Notes: generated by a model from the sequence alone, not told the origin. A stretch of 64,000 nt of DNA from Sipunculus nudus (GCA_026874595.1 CM049317.1:67298118-67362117), one strand, 5' to 3'; positions 1 through 12,311 are shown, counted from the first letter of the stretch. Program-made: numbers and translations.

Positions 1-390
1 AAAATAGATAGTTGTCATGCTTGTGACCAAGAAATATGTCTGCGACATTATATGCCAACAGCTCCTGCAGTTGAAAGGAACTAGTTCAAACAACCCGTTA
101 TATAACTCTTGAAATCGTAATTGTAATGATACGTAAAATTTGAATATGTATGATTCGACAATTGCAGGATTTAAACTAAAATTGAAACAGTTTATGAATA
201 ACGGAGGAATAAGCCATAGATACCATTTCACCTAACGGAGATAAAGCTACCATAGGTAAATAATATTCTTTGAATCATCTAGCTCAGAGAAATCCTTGCA
301 TAAAGGCTAACGTGTTCTTATTTACTGTCCTATTTGAACGAAAGTATATAATTTACATACCGGTTGGAACGCAAAAAAGTCGCTTATCAG
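1..390. other. Anonymous AT-rich DNA
   Basis: I see no open frame, terminal repeat or tandem structure in this stretch. It ends where the 158-bp repeat region begins. Confidence 0.5.
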
Positions 391-1085
391 ACGTGGCGCC
401 ACCTGTAGGTTATGATCACATGTCAGTCATGTGCCGAGCATGACTGTGAAATTTGATGACAAAAGCTGCAGGGGTTTTAAGATATTTGGTAAAAAGAATA
501 GGGCGGGAAGGATAGACGGGAGGACTGATGGACAGACGTGTACCATTTTAGTAATCCTCACAAGTCCTGATATAAGCAAATGCGGATTAAAAAGAACGGC
601 CATTATGAAATTCAATAGGGCGGCCAAGCCATACTTGAAAACAAGTGCGGAAATTGCTTTGATTTATATCTTGGTATCACAAACATGGATGTTGCTACCG
701 CTTGTATTCTTCTACGGTGATCACAAGAACAGATATAAACAAAAGTCTGTTAAAATTGGCGGTCTCTTGTAATTTATCACGGAGGCCAAACCCAATATGC
801 ACCAATTATGGCAATGGCTCAAATGAAATCGCTTGTATTGCAAACATGGCTGTTGCTACCATTTTTATTCTTCTACGGTGCTCAGAAGTCCAGATATAGG
901 GCAAAGTATAAAAAGAATGGCGGCCATTTTGAAATTCAATATGGCGGCCTAATCCAAATGGTAGTAAATATTGCAATGGCTTCAATGGGATCTGTCAAAC
1001 ACTGGTGTTGCTACCAGTTAAATTACTGTACAGGGCTCAGAATTCCAGATAAAAGGCATTTTTAAATTCAAAATGACGGCTGACA
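391..1085 (+). repeat. Tandem array of ~158-bp units with GACGG-like lead
   Basis: A degenerate GACGG/GGAC-rich stretch (about 505-540) is followed by three to four diverged units. The phrase AAACATGGnTGTTGCTACC recurs at about 680, 841 and 997. A second phrase ending GAAATTCAATATGGCGGCC recurs at about 591, 911 and, weakly, 748 and 1048. This gives a period near 158 bp. The block opens with GTGGCGCCACCTGT (393-406), which also occurs inside the Helentron-like element at 20251-20264. Microsatellite plus core units of about 160 bp is the layout described for bivalve pearl-type elements. Assigning it to that group is inference, because no clear termini are visible. Frames here such as 431-772 are repeat read-through and are not genes. 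Confidence 0.65.
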
Positions 1086-1985
1086 AAAATGGCACCTGCT
1101 TTTTTTGGATTCAGTACCCCCGAATTGACAAAGTCAGCCAATAAAATCCATTTCGGCACGATCAAAGTCAAGCTTGATCAAAATATCTGACATACCATAC
1201 TCTTCTAATCCAGGTAACAAGCCAAAGAACAGTAACAATTTTGACAAACTGAGCACGAACAATAAGAGAAAACATTCAAAATTGCTTGATGCGGGTCATT
1301 GGTATAGTATACATAAATACAGAAATTGACAGGGTTTGAGTAAACTCATTGACAAAGAATAATAACTGTTTGTTGAGACGAAAGGTACCGTCTCTTGACG
1401 ATTTCTGTGTAAATATGAGTGCCAGTTTTTTTTAATAAAATGAATACTACATGCACCTCACAGAGTCCAGGACGTTTATTCGGGGATGACAGTTATTCCT
1501 GATTTACATGTCACAGAACTCACTATCATATCCAATTTGCAAAATTTATCTAAATTATATTAATTAAAAAAATGATTTTCTAATAAACTTAGGTTTGTGT
1601 AATAAGATATCAATGCTTTGTACTCGAAATGATTTACTCTGTCTACAAAAAGACAAATAACCAATAGATTTGTTTACCTTATATAATTATAAAACTAATT
1701 TATTCATACATGCAAATTTATGCGACTTACGGATTCATTTTGTATAATACATTTTTATGACATTCTATATTGATTCTACAGGAAAAACACCCTAGGATCA
1801 AAAAGAATTTATTTCTATTTAGAATAATCGAATTGTTCTTTGGTTATTACTCTATACAATGACTGCTTTCAGTGATGTACACCCCGTTTTTATTATCGCC
1901 GCTTTTCATCAAATATGACGGAACAGAAACATGTAAAAATTGGATTAAAATTACCGTATGATCCAAAGGTTTGAAAAAAGTACGT
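1086..1985. other. Anonymous AT-rich DNA
   Basis: No coding, tRNA-like or terminal-repeat signal is visible. Short homopolymer runs only. Confidence 0.5.
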
Positions 1986-2285
1986 TTAAAACAAGTGGCC
2001 CATGGCCCATGAAGCTCAGCTGAATTTGACATACAATGATGCATGTATTAATTATTTATGTTATGGTCTGCTGACAAATGTTTTAATGAACCTTAAACAA
2101 TGGATAAAATGACTTCAAGAGCCAGAGTACTCAAAATCAGGCGTTTTACCGATAGGCCTTAGAAAATAGGACACAGCGAACTTATTTAGGGTTTCCAAGA
2201 AGATTTTACCAAAAACTCCCAAGAGGTTTATGTCCAGCGTCTACGATTTATATTTATCTAAATTATCTGGTGCTCACAGAATATT

Positions 2286-2298
2286 GGTCACAATGACC
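2286..2298. promoter_or_regulatory. Perfect IR3 half-site palindrome GGTCACAATGACC
   Basis: Inverted GGTCA half sites with a 3-bp spacer, at the palindrome position of a tandem unit. The sequence match is direct. Binding by a nuclear receptor is unproven. Confidence 0.3.
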
Positions 2299-3101
2299 TT
2301 ATTTAGTGTTTATTAGAAGATTTTACAGGGCTACCTGGATCTTAAATAAATCAGAAGTTTCTAGGTCCAACTGCACCAATTGTGCCTGACTTACAGGGTA
2401 CATAGTGATCCTCTTTGGTTTCCAAGCATACATTTCAATCACGTTTCTGAATCCTACATTTAAGGTTATGGCCACGTCTCCATTTATAGGTGATCAAAAT
2501 TAGGTTTTCCTCTCCTACCTCGCAGGATATAAGGGCATCATGGTGTTAAAGGAGATTTCCCAAGGACTTCCTTGAATTTTATGTTAGGACGTTGTAGTTC
2601 CAACCGTTATAATGTATGCTTATCTGACCTTCGAAGTACTAAAATTATGATTCTTCCTGAATCACACAGAATATATGGCAAGTTTCAATGGAAAATTGTT
2701 GAGGACCTCCCTTGATTTCAAAATAGAATGTTCTGGGTCCAACAGTTCAGTGTTGTGCCCTGTGTGACTGTCTGGGTGCTCAGAATCATATTGTTTGCCA
2801 GTAGCTTATAGAATATAGGTCGCCATGACGTCACATTTCCGAGGAGATCTGTCCATTACTTCCCTTGGTGATAAGTTAAAAGATTAAAAAATGGAAATGA
2901 TTCGTACCCTGCCTGTCTGGGGGCTGAAGATAAAGGTTTTGGTCCGTTGCTTACAGAATATAGGTTACATGATCTAATTGCAGGCATTTTGCCGAGAACC
3001 TCTCGGGAAGATGTGTTAGAAGTTTAGAAGATTCTAGATTTGTGCCCATTTCACATTCAAGGTGTTGAAATGACATATTTTTCCTATAATTCACAATATA
3101 T

Positions 3102-3116
3102 AGGTCACAGTGACCT
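3102..3116. promoter_or_regulatory. Perfect 15-bp estrogen-response-element-type palindrome
   Basis: AGGTCACAGTGACCT is two perfect AGGTCA half sites inverted with a 3-bp spacer. It is identical at its core to the classical vitellogenin estrogen response element GGTCACAGTGACC. It lies inside a tandem unit, so the match may be a property of the repeat and not of a gene promoter. Confidence 0.35.
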
Positions 3117-3633
3117 AATTTCATGTTTCCATGAACATTCACGAGGGACCTTTCTAAATGTTACATTAGGACTAAAGGATACAATTTGTTCCCCATCTGA
3201 CTGTCCTGCTACACAAAATTATGTTTTCCCTCTTAGGTCACAGAATTTAGATCATTATGACCTAATTTCTAGGAGATTTCCTTGCAATGTCGCGTTAAAA
3301 GATTCAAAGCCTAACAGATACGATTTGTGCCCATCTAACATTTACTGTTGACATTTGGCATCTTTTTTCCTATAGGTTGTAGAATATAGGTCATGGTGAA
3401 CTAATTTATGTTTGCAAGAACATTTGCCCAGGACTTCCAAGAAAGTACCGTTAGAATATTTAAGGCCTAATGTATACATATTGTGCCCCACCAAACTATC
3501 TAGGTGCTTAAAATCATATTTTCGCCCCGAAGGTCATCATTAAACCTCCCTGAATGTTGCGTTAGAAGATTCTTGGCCTAATGGGTCAAATCTGTGCTCT
3601 GTCTGACTGTTGGGTCCTCAAAATCATGTCTAA

Positions 3634-3648
3634 AGGTCACCATGACCT
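3634..3648. promoter_or_regulatory. Perfect 15-bp IR3 palindrome AGGTCACCATGACCT
   Basis: Same position in the unit as the 3102 site, with a different spacer (CCA). Both half sites are intact although the surrounding unit has diverged. Confidence 0.33.
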
Positions 3649-3690
3649 AATTTCAGGTTTCCAGGGTCCTTGTGGTCTGCACAAGGTCGG

Positions 3691-6600
3691 CAGGTTTGCA
3701 GGGTCCTCCGGTTTTCTACATCTCTTCTAACGGCCAAACGCCCCAGCTGAGCCTTGTGCAAACTCGCATTAAGTATTGTAAATATTTAAAGGATCATTGT
3801 AAAATTTACTTTTTGTGGTGATTTCACAAAGTTAAGAGACATCAAATCCTCATAAAACTCTTCAGTTATCAGTGCCATATTCTTGAATTAAATTGACAAG
3901 CGACTCGTGTACCATGGACTCTATTTAAAGCTGCACCAGCACTCGCTGGCGATTGGAAATTAATTATATATTAAAATTTTGACCAATACCAAGGTTCCTA
4001 TGTATATAACTGGTTAAAGGTCATATTCCAGCGCTTCCACTGTTTCTCTGCGCTTTGATCAGCCAGCCCTGGTACAGTTCTCTCATAGTTAGAGACGAAA
4101 AGGTTGGAACTGTGCCGCGGTAAAATCACCTTAGCTCTCAGGATAAGGGACACCAGACCGATCAAAATTAGCTCATGATGTTCCATAATTATCTAAACAA
4201 TTTCCCAGCAAATTATGAATATGTATGTTCTGCAGCTTGAAGGTTTAATTTCACGTTAAATTTTGGACGACAGTTTTGAAAAATTTTTGTTTGTTGTTAC
4301 CAGACCCTACAAAGGTTTACAGAAATGTAGGATATTGTCTCTGATGGCTGAAAACAATTTGTAACCTCCAACTATTCCCATTAATACCTGATGACAGTGG
4401 ATACAGGGCCCAGCGCATATTCATTTTGTCACTAGAAGACACGAGTGTTTCGAAATTTAAGAAAAAGATCTCTTGACAGGACGTTACTTCGTCTAACCGT
4501 TTACCAGCTACAGAACCTGTCTGCTTTATATCTTATACTTAATAAAGTAAAAAAAATTATTTTCGAGCTAACCGGTTAATAGATCATTAGTAACTATTAT
4601 AATAATAATATAAAGACGATAACCCAATATATTGCAACACATTTCAAAAGAAAAAGAAATATCTCCGGCTTTCCGACCCAACAAGTTCGGCCATGTCCCT
4701 GGAAACAGTGTGGTTTGCCTTATAGAAGACATTCACGAATTAGTATTACGTAATTCTTAGTCCAGCAAATTGTAAAAACTGCAAAAACAATGACCTTACA
4801 TCCTGACAAAAATTTGACAAACTATCGAGCAATTTCATTTGAAAGTTATAATTTAAACCGAGCCGGGTGACGCCGATCACGTGTGCCGACCGTGTCACAA
4901 CTACCAGTCTTGACTACCCAGATTGATTGGCCTATTACTATTTTTTGCTTCATAAAAGGGCGTTATACTGAAAATAAAATAAAAACATTGCATCTGTTAC
5001 ATTTGTATCTACTGAGATGATCAAAATAACTGATTTCTGAGGAATCTTATACTAATAAAGGTAAAATGTCCAATCGACGCCCGATTGTTCTCATAGAACC
5101 CGATTGTCACCAGGCCTACCAACAATTTTTATATCGGTAATGATAATTGTAAATGCACAATTATTATTGTAACACTGGAATATTTAAATCTGTTATAATG
5201 TCACTGAAGGCTGGCAGTCATTAGAGCCACATGTCAATTATCACTCAGCCACATATTAGGCTATATGTCTGAACTATTTAGTCCTACGATATAAAATAAC
5301 CCCCCTCTGTAATCCTGTTGCCATAATCTTCTCAAGTTTAAGACCCTTGATACGCTTGCTGCAGGTTTGTTGTCGCGGGTAATACATGTATGCTCGGTCT
5401 GTGACATGTTATCTATCTAGTGCGGAAGTCACTCGGAACTTTTCGTCATGGTTCAAAGAACACTGCGGCTCAACCGGTGACGTAGTACACCGATTCTGCT
5501 TCTTTTTTATGATGTGGCATAGACAACTGATAACACTTTTATTTTTCCAAGTGAAACTTTCATTTAGCATATGATCACAACAGAAAAATGTTTATGGACG
5601 GGATTTGGTGGCCGCTCTCGTTATCAGCTGGCTGTATCACAGACTTGCGGGCCAGCGGCTTGCAACCGCGCCTTGTGCAATCTAACATCATGGAGGATTG
5701 ATAAAATTTAGCATTTTCGACCGAAAACCTTGCCATTTGCTGTGTAACGACGTACATGACAACAACAAGGTGTCTGTCTAACAGTGACAAAATATAAAAT
5801 AACTAAAACTATTTACACATAAATATGCCGTGTTGTGACAGACCGTATTTTACGGCTGGTTTCAGCCGCTGTAAGGAAATGTATGGGCGGCCGGTTTCGG
5901 CCATTATGAGGGTTAAAAGGTTAAAGCAAAATAACGGAAGACAATAAATAAGCAGGGGGACTATCCTCTAGAACAACGACCCGGCACACTTAATCATTAG
6001 ATGATTTGAAGAGTGTGGGATAAAGAACGCTGTTTACATGCATATAATCAGACTGTCACCATGATTTGCTCATCAGTAATTTTTTTATAAAAAAAACAAG
6101 AGTGGTCTGCTAGCAGAATGGGAGAACCTGTCCCAGGAGTGATGCCGATTTTCTCTTCAAGTTATTTTAATCGTGTGTTCTGTATCCCTTTGAAAGTGAG
6201 TCATTTATTCTGAATAATTCGAGCGACACTCTGGACCAATATCTTTTACCTTAGGCACGTAGCGTTTATGTTTCATTTTGGTTTACAAACTTAATTATCG
6301 CTGGATCGCACAGGATCGCTGGAGCAAACGTATCACAATATTCAATTGGCTTTGATGGGTGGTCTTCAGTTTCAAAATAATATGTTTGTATGACCCCCAT
6401 TAATATTCAAGGGTTAAAAATATCTAATCTTCATTGACCCTTTCCCGAAATGCCAGGAGAATTTAATGATCCCGTTCATAAATGTATTAGTTATGTTGTG
6501 AACAAACACTCAAATACTTTCACGAACGGGAATGAACGCCTGCACTTCTGGCGGAGGTAATTGAAGGAGATACGCACAGAAACACGGTTTTTAACATCTC

Positions 6601-6707
6601 AATGTTTTTTAAGCCTAATGTAGCCTAATTTATACTGATCTGAAGATACAGCTGGCTAGTCAATCTCAGAAACGATGCTAACTTGCAAGGCGAGCTTGAC
6701 TCAGGTT
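3691..6707. other. Anonymous non-coding DNA
   Basis: About 3 kb without a convincing frame, RNA gene or bounded repeat. Frames of 60-70 codons on both strands have no recognisable domain. Confidence 0.45.
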
Positions 6708-6746
6708 TATATATAAATAAATAAATAAATATATATATATATATAT
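6708..6746. repeat. (TAAA)n/(AT)n microsatellite
   Basis: Short ATAA tetranucleotide run passing into (AT)n. Confidence 0.85.
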
Positions 6747-8327
6747 CTTGACACGACACCCTAAATACAATGTCCCTGTTCCACTTCCTACTCTCTCCAC
6801 CCGATGTATGACGCCTCCTTCAGTGTACAGTGGAAGCTTGAATTACGGCTGTCTGGCGCAGTGGGGTACCTATCTATATATCAGACAGCGGGGCCATTAG
6901 TAAAATGGATAAGGTCATCTACAGTGTTGAAACTTAGTGTTTCTAGGAAAGCTATCCACAACATTTGAAATATTGACCCGAGTCAAAACCTAAAGGTAAA
7001 CTGTTTGCTTTTCCAAAGTTTGAAGTTGAAATATAGCGATACTAACAGGGTCCCACCATGTAAAACAGAGCTAGAAACCTATACATAGCCTTTGCTTGCG
7101 ATGCGTTCACTGACCGATAGACCAATATGTTTATCAAGTATATGCTATATTATACCGTAAGTCATGTTTGCCACAATGCGGTTGTTTCAGCAGTTCCGAG
7201 TTTATGAAAGAGATAGAATATTTATGAATGGTATAGGTTGTATGGCGTTGGACATGTGTCTGGGGTTGCTCGGTAGGCAAAAGATATATTAAAATAACAT
7301 TGTCACGTGATGGAGATGTTTCACTCTTGTTTTCGATAAACACCATCGTATATCACAGTGTGTCATAACAATCCATTGATCTGAAGTTGACGGAATGTTA
7401 TGATTCTACTTTAGGTTGTTGTAACTTACCATATCTTTCTTTTGACAGAATCGCTCAATAGCAGGTAGATGGTATTTACCAGTAGGGACGGATGGTGGTA
7501 ACTTTTTGCCGCAAATAATGTGTTATTATAAAGGCATTCCGGCTTGTATTCTACCATTTATATTCTAGCCTTCGACAGGACATTAGAACCTAGAAAATTG
7601 TCCAGCAAAAAGCAGTTGGGCTGTGATAATCGTAAAGGGTAAAATGTTCTTTTTGTGAAGAAAGAATGTTGATGATGAATAGCTAGTACCGAATACATGT
7701 ATACATTGCACCCAGCGTGGTGCTCGTCACAATTTGTTTTTTTTTTAAATCATGACTATGATCTTAACTTTTATATTGTGATTGTATATCGTGATATCAG
7801 TATCTGGAGGGGGAACTCGATCCTGCATATGTCACTATATCACAATTGCTTGTACTCTTGCCTTATTTCCGGGATTTCATAAAAACAAGAAATCCCAAAT
7901 ACTCATATGTACAAAAACTCGTATTTTTTTCTTATATTATAATAATAATACCTATAAAATAAACTTAATACATGAAAATTACTGATTTTCTTAACAGAAA
8001 ATACCCTGGTGATGTCATTTGCTGTAAGTTTTATACCTAAAGGACATGGTTGTGTTCTGAAAATTGTGGACAGAAAAAGCATATCATGGTATCACGATAA
8101 TAGGGAAGTTAACAAAAACATGGAATCTTGTCTTTTGGGCATATTCGTTCTTGCAACATTTTCTAGGCACCTGAGCATTCAAACAAAACAACCTAATCAG
8201 GCTCCAGCTAACTATTTGTGCTACCTTTACCTGTCGCCTATGCCCTGCACCGATTCACTCCTGGTTTGAGATGGCCCATGCCTGTGTTAAAGACATTGGC
8301 TAGTGGTCTGAATGCGAATGTCGGTCC
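6747..8327. other. Anonymous non-coding DNA
   Basis: No supported gene. Overlapping 60-86 codon frames (7697-8269) lack any recognisable motif or codon pattern. Confidence 0.45.
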
Positions 8328-8393
8328 GCCCCGGACGCAAACTCACAACCCTTCGGTCACATGTTAAGCCATTTTAGCAACAGTTAAACTATC
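8328..8393 (-). repeat. Possible tRNA-derived SINE head
   Basis: Read on the minus strand, TAGTTTAACTG near the start resembles an RNA polymerase III A box. AGTTTGCGTCC about 50 bases later resembles a B box (consensus GGTTCGANNCC). The spacing is a few bases longer than in a true tRNA and the stems do not fold cleanly, so a working tRNA is unlikely. A decayed tRNA-derived SINE is the best reading. No 3' tail or target duplication could be fixed. Confidence 0.3.
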
Positions 8394-8730
8394 AGGTTCT
8401 TATATTTTAACACTTGGTAAATTGAGTCAGGGATTCTAATCTTCACCGCTCCCGTTCTTAGCAAATATCTGGCTACAGCGTCTCTGATGATCAATATCAT
8501 CACTAAAGCTGAATACATTTTCTACCAACAGTATCCCCTACAACCAAGCAGACTCTGGGAAAACTACTCTCGGACAATTATTCACAACAGTAAACCCTAA
8601 ACAATCCCCAAGACGGCTACCCCTTAGACATCTGTCAATTACCACTGGGAAAATAAGCTTTAATGAGCTACAGTTACCCGCATGTTATAAAATATTCATT
8701 TACATTATACATTATACAGATTAAAAAAAC

Positions 8731-8732
<2 letters not shown>

Positions 8733-8776
<44 letters not shown>
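8733..8776. repeat. (AT)n microsatellite
   Basis: About 22 AT repeats, ending directly at the CAGTGG terminus of the next element. Confidence 0.95.
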
Positions 8777-8779
<3 letters not shown>

Positions 8780-8943
8780 TGGAGCCTCCGTATTGTGGAC
8801 ACTGACATTTTGCCCGTAATACAGAGGTGCCCTCAGTAAGGAGCTTGTAGACTTCGGCACCTACTTTCGTGGGACTGCTCGTAAGTGGCCGTAAAGAGTA
8901 GGTGCCATAAGTACCGAGGTGTCCGTAAGAGGAGGTTCCACTG
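8777..8943. mobile_element. Short MITE-like element with CAGTGGAnCCTCC termini
   Basis: The left end CAGTGGAGCCTCCGTATTG and the reverse complement of the right end CAGTGGAACCTCCTCTTAC match for about 13 of the first 14 positions. Internal words also mirror: a GTGGACAC/GGACACCTC pair and a TAGGTGCC/GGCACCTA pair. The left end abuts TA of an (AT)n tract. The right flank is GAGG, so a TA duplication is not intact. At 167 bp it is non-coding. A Tc1/mariner-type origin is suggested by the CAGT start and the TA-rich site, but this is inference. Confidence 0.65.
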
Positions 8944-8946
8944 GAG

Positions 8947-8977
8947 GGAGAGAGAAAGAGACAGACAGACAGACAGA
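8947..8977. repeat. (GA)n/(GACA)n microsatellite
   Basis: Short purine-rich run GAGAGAAAGAGA followed by four GACA repeats. Confidence 0.85.
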
Positions 8978-9538
8978 AGTAGATGTTTATATAGCCCTTA
9001 TTGTTCGGGGTTATTCGGAATAAAAGAATAACTTGGAGTAGTTTTAGTTGGATAATTACGGGGAGAGGGGTAATTTTCTAGGGGAACCCTGCTAAAGGGT
9101 CTGCAAGGAAACCCAGCTGGCATGACTGTTATATAGTCCGTGGGCTGGAGGATTCACCTTGCCTCCCCCCACCAATTATCTAAACCTGTTTTGGCTATTG
9201 CTATAAGTCTATACTTTGATTTTAAGGATGTTAACATTGAATGACCTGGGACTCAGGACTGGTTCCGTGCTTTTTTTTTACATCATAACAAGTGAAGATT
9301 TCGTCACCTATATAGGGGTAGAGGAGTCACATAGAGAACTTATGGACCGCCTTGTCTCTCCCCGAAACTGAGCAAAACCGACTTCGGTTTGCCGTATTTG
9401 CCTTTTAAACGTTTGCATTTTAACTTATAAAATAGAACATTCGTGGTTTGTGGTGTACTGTAATATCCCTAATGGCTTTCAGTATGGCAGTACCCTCAGA
9501 AATGACGATTAAATTAAATACCAGTCGTCACATGATAA

Positions 9539-9598
<60 letters not shown>

Positions 9599-12198
9599 AG
9601 TCAATTTACTGGACCATTGTGTGTTTGAAGGTTATGATATTCATTTTCCTATCGTTATTTATAAAAGGTGACATTAAATAACGGCCAAGATTTGTAATCT
9701 ATGAAGGTCTTCCTTAAATGGTTTTATTTTTTGAGATTCCTGTTACTCTGTTTTATGTATGTTTTGTCCACACATTACATATCCTTACTCATATAAATAC
9801 TCTTTATTTACAGAAAAATGTAAACTGTAACATTACAATACAAACTGGATCTGTAAAACCTCAGAAATATTCATAAGAAATGATGTTAACTTCTTTGTAA
9901 GTAAAAACGTTAAAAAGAATGAGTAGTTTCCAAAATGAATGGGTGCTCTTAATTTACTGCATAAAGGCAAAACTATGGGCCACACGGCACGATAAAAATA
10001 AAATGACGAACACCCTTATAATTCCTTATCTGTCCCAGTCAAGGTGACTTCACGTCAACAATATCCCGTTCTTGTCCTACAAAACAATTTTCAGAAAAAA
10101 AAGACTAAGATCAATGTGGCCGAATACCGTGTCAAGGAAAATAACACATCCTTTACTGGTCTTGTTGCTAAATACATCACATCGTACTAGGCTGGGGTGG
10201 TATAGAAAGATAAAGAATTAGTAACGCGACGGCCCCACGGCAAATAAGCAGAATTTATAGCTTAAATAAGGTGACATACTTATTTTCTAAACTGGAGAGA
10301 TAAATCTTCAGATTATTACCTTTATGTTGTATTGTAGCACCAAATAGGATCGGGTTTCTCTTCGGAGACGAAGTCTATTCCGTGAGGGTCAATGACTAGT
10401 GTTAATCAGCGCTGCCCACATCTATGCTGGCATCCAGTCTCTAACTGAAAAAAAGTATGTTCTCATTAACCGGTGTGATTGTTAAGGATTTACTCATGCT
10501 CGTAACTAGAACATTCCTTAGAAGACTATTTTTTGTCTTTGGTCATTTAATCTTGATTGAAGTACTCCTTAGCTTTGTTCTTGGGAACTTTAGCCAAACT
10601 AGACGGAAGAACTGGGTTAACTTATTCCAGGGTATGGTGACAAAAAGTGCAACCCAGTTTGGTTGTAAATCTATTGTGTTGCGGGGTCGAAGGTGGCCAG
10701 TTCAAAATAACACCCGAACCGCTCGACCTGTATCAGAGATATATAGAATACGGCCTCTGTTTGAACAAGACGCTATGTACGGTATTCTTGCTTATTAATG
10801 TCTCTGAATGACAGCTAGTGGAGGAAAATCAAGTTTGTTTATTTTTACTACTTACAAAAGAATTCTACGTTATTCCGTAAATCAGAGCGATGCTAAATTA
10901 TATTTAAAGAAGGTGCTATGATATTCTTCCGAAAATAATATATGTTGTACTTTTTTTTTATTTTATTTCTGGCATTAATAGTATTAATCTTAATTTAGTC
11001 TAATCGCCTCTTCCAAGACAGTGATTTTACGATGTTTACATAAATTTACACATATATTTTTTTGTGGCAGATTATATATGCCTAGCCATTATTTCATGAT
11101 GATTTTATTTAAAAGATTTGCTATGTTCTCGACAATAGGCTGGTAAATTGATTTTAAGAAGACTCACGCCCTGTTCAATAGATCGATTCTTGTGCAATTT
11201 TGAACTGATCCATACTTTTTAATACTCATTTCTGATAACTTTTTATCACTTTATATTTGTTTTCATAATATCCAGAATAGAAGCACTGGTGTCATAACGA
11301 GGTGATCTCGGTCATTAAAGCAGGTCTTCATTACGGGTCTTCCTTACCAGCTGGAATAACCTTTGTCGAGGATGATTTATAGAATCAAAGAAAAAAAATC
11401 AACTAAACCACCCTGCGGAACTAAGCAAATTGTCCGATACTAAGGGAGGACAGAAATTGGTCGTCACATTGTGAGTACAACTGGATGGTCGCCAGGCGTG
11501 ACTTTATTCTAATAACTCTACCATACTGATAATAAAACAAACATCTTTAAAATGATTCAAGGTGGTGGCACTCATCCGATTTTATGCAACGGATATGCCT
11601 ATTTCTGGTCTTGCGTTGTAGGTAACTGTGCAGGGTATGTTCTAAGGGACTAATTTTCCATATTTTCCCACAGATCCTGGAAATATGGAGATTATTTCAA
11701 GAACAGCTCAAGCCTTGCCAGCTGTTACCAGACTAAAATGCTAGACATTCGTGCCTGTGTGTATTTGACATAGCAATTTCTTCCGCATTCTAAAAAAAAA
11801 TACAAATGTACTTTAAGTGTGTCAAAATACAACTTTCTGCGTTTTAGATCCCAACATTTTGTTTGTACAGTCGGGGAACAGAACAATGTACCAGTGATCG
11901 TGATGGTCATCTGGCCCTCTGCAGTTAGGATGTTTAACAGGAAGCAGTCTTATTTTAATTATACATCAAAAACATAAAAACAGGATTCGGGCGTCATAAA
12001 CAAAATATATAACACATGTTTATGGCTGTGGCTTGTTGTGGTATTTGCAAGAAAATGACATATAGGTTTTGTCCAATTTGTTATGTAAAATCTAATCTTA
12101 GCATTGGATATTTTTTATACTAAACTGAAATAAACTAACATACCACATTGCTTCATATCTCTTTTCACCGTCCTTTGGTCAAAGCGCGTGCTACATGT
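8978..12198. other. Anonymous non-coding DNA with one (AT)n tract
   Basis: No supported gene. A 113-codon frame at 10457-10798 (+) shows no domain, no repeat relationship and no obvious splice context. Confidence 0.45.
9543..9595. repeat. (AT)n microsatellite
   Basis: About 26 AT repeats. Confidence 0.95.
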
Positions 12199-12308
12199 AA
12201 CATTTCCAGGGGCGTCAATTTAGGGGGGGATGGGGGTATATATCCCCCCCCACTTTTTGGCAAGGGGGGGGGGATGGTCAATGTTATCATTCCCCCCACT
12301 TTTCAGAG

Positions 12309-12311
<3 letters not shown>

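Larger units (their letters stand above)
1990..3690 (+). repeat. Diverged tandem array of ~142-bp units carrying IR3 palindromes
   Basis: A head (1990-2039, GTGGCCCATGGCCCATGA then CTCAGCTGAATTTGAC) is followed by about ten diverged units. Recurring words in order are CACAGAATATAGGTCA, TGACCTAATTT, GGTTTCCAAGGAGATTT, CCCAGGACCTCC, TTAGAAGATTCTAGG, GATTTGTGCCC and CTGTCTGGGTGCTC. The palindrome position in each unit falls at 2286, 2396, 2534, 2673, 2818, 2963, 3103, 3250, 3389, 3532 and 3635, mostly 138-147 bp apart. The same head and unit recur at 48652-50300, and one unit recurs at 30950-31242, so this is a dispersed mobile family and not a local satellite. I infer a pearl-like non-autonomous rolling-circle element. 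No rolling-circle 3' end is recognisable at this copy. Open frames inside it (for example 3040-3351) are read-through. Confidence 0.75.

Noticed and set aside
8328-8393. Functional tRNA gene on the minus strand
   Set aside because: A and B box-like words exist but spacing is too long and the stems do not pair. Kept only as a possible SINE head.
10457-10798. 113-codon plus-strand frame
   Set aside because: No recognised domain, no splice evidence and no similarity to anything else in the window.
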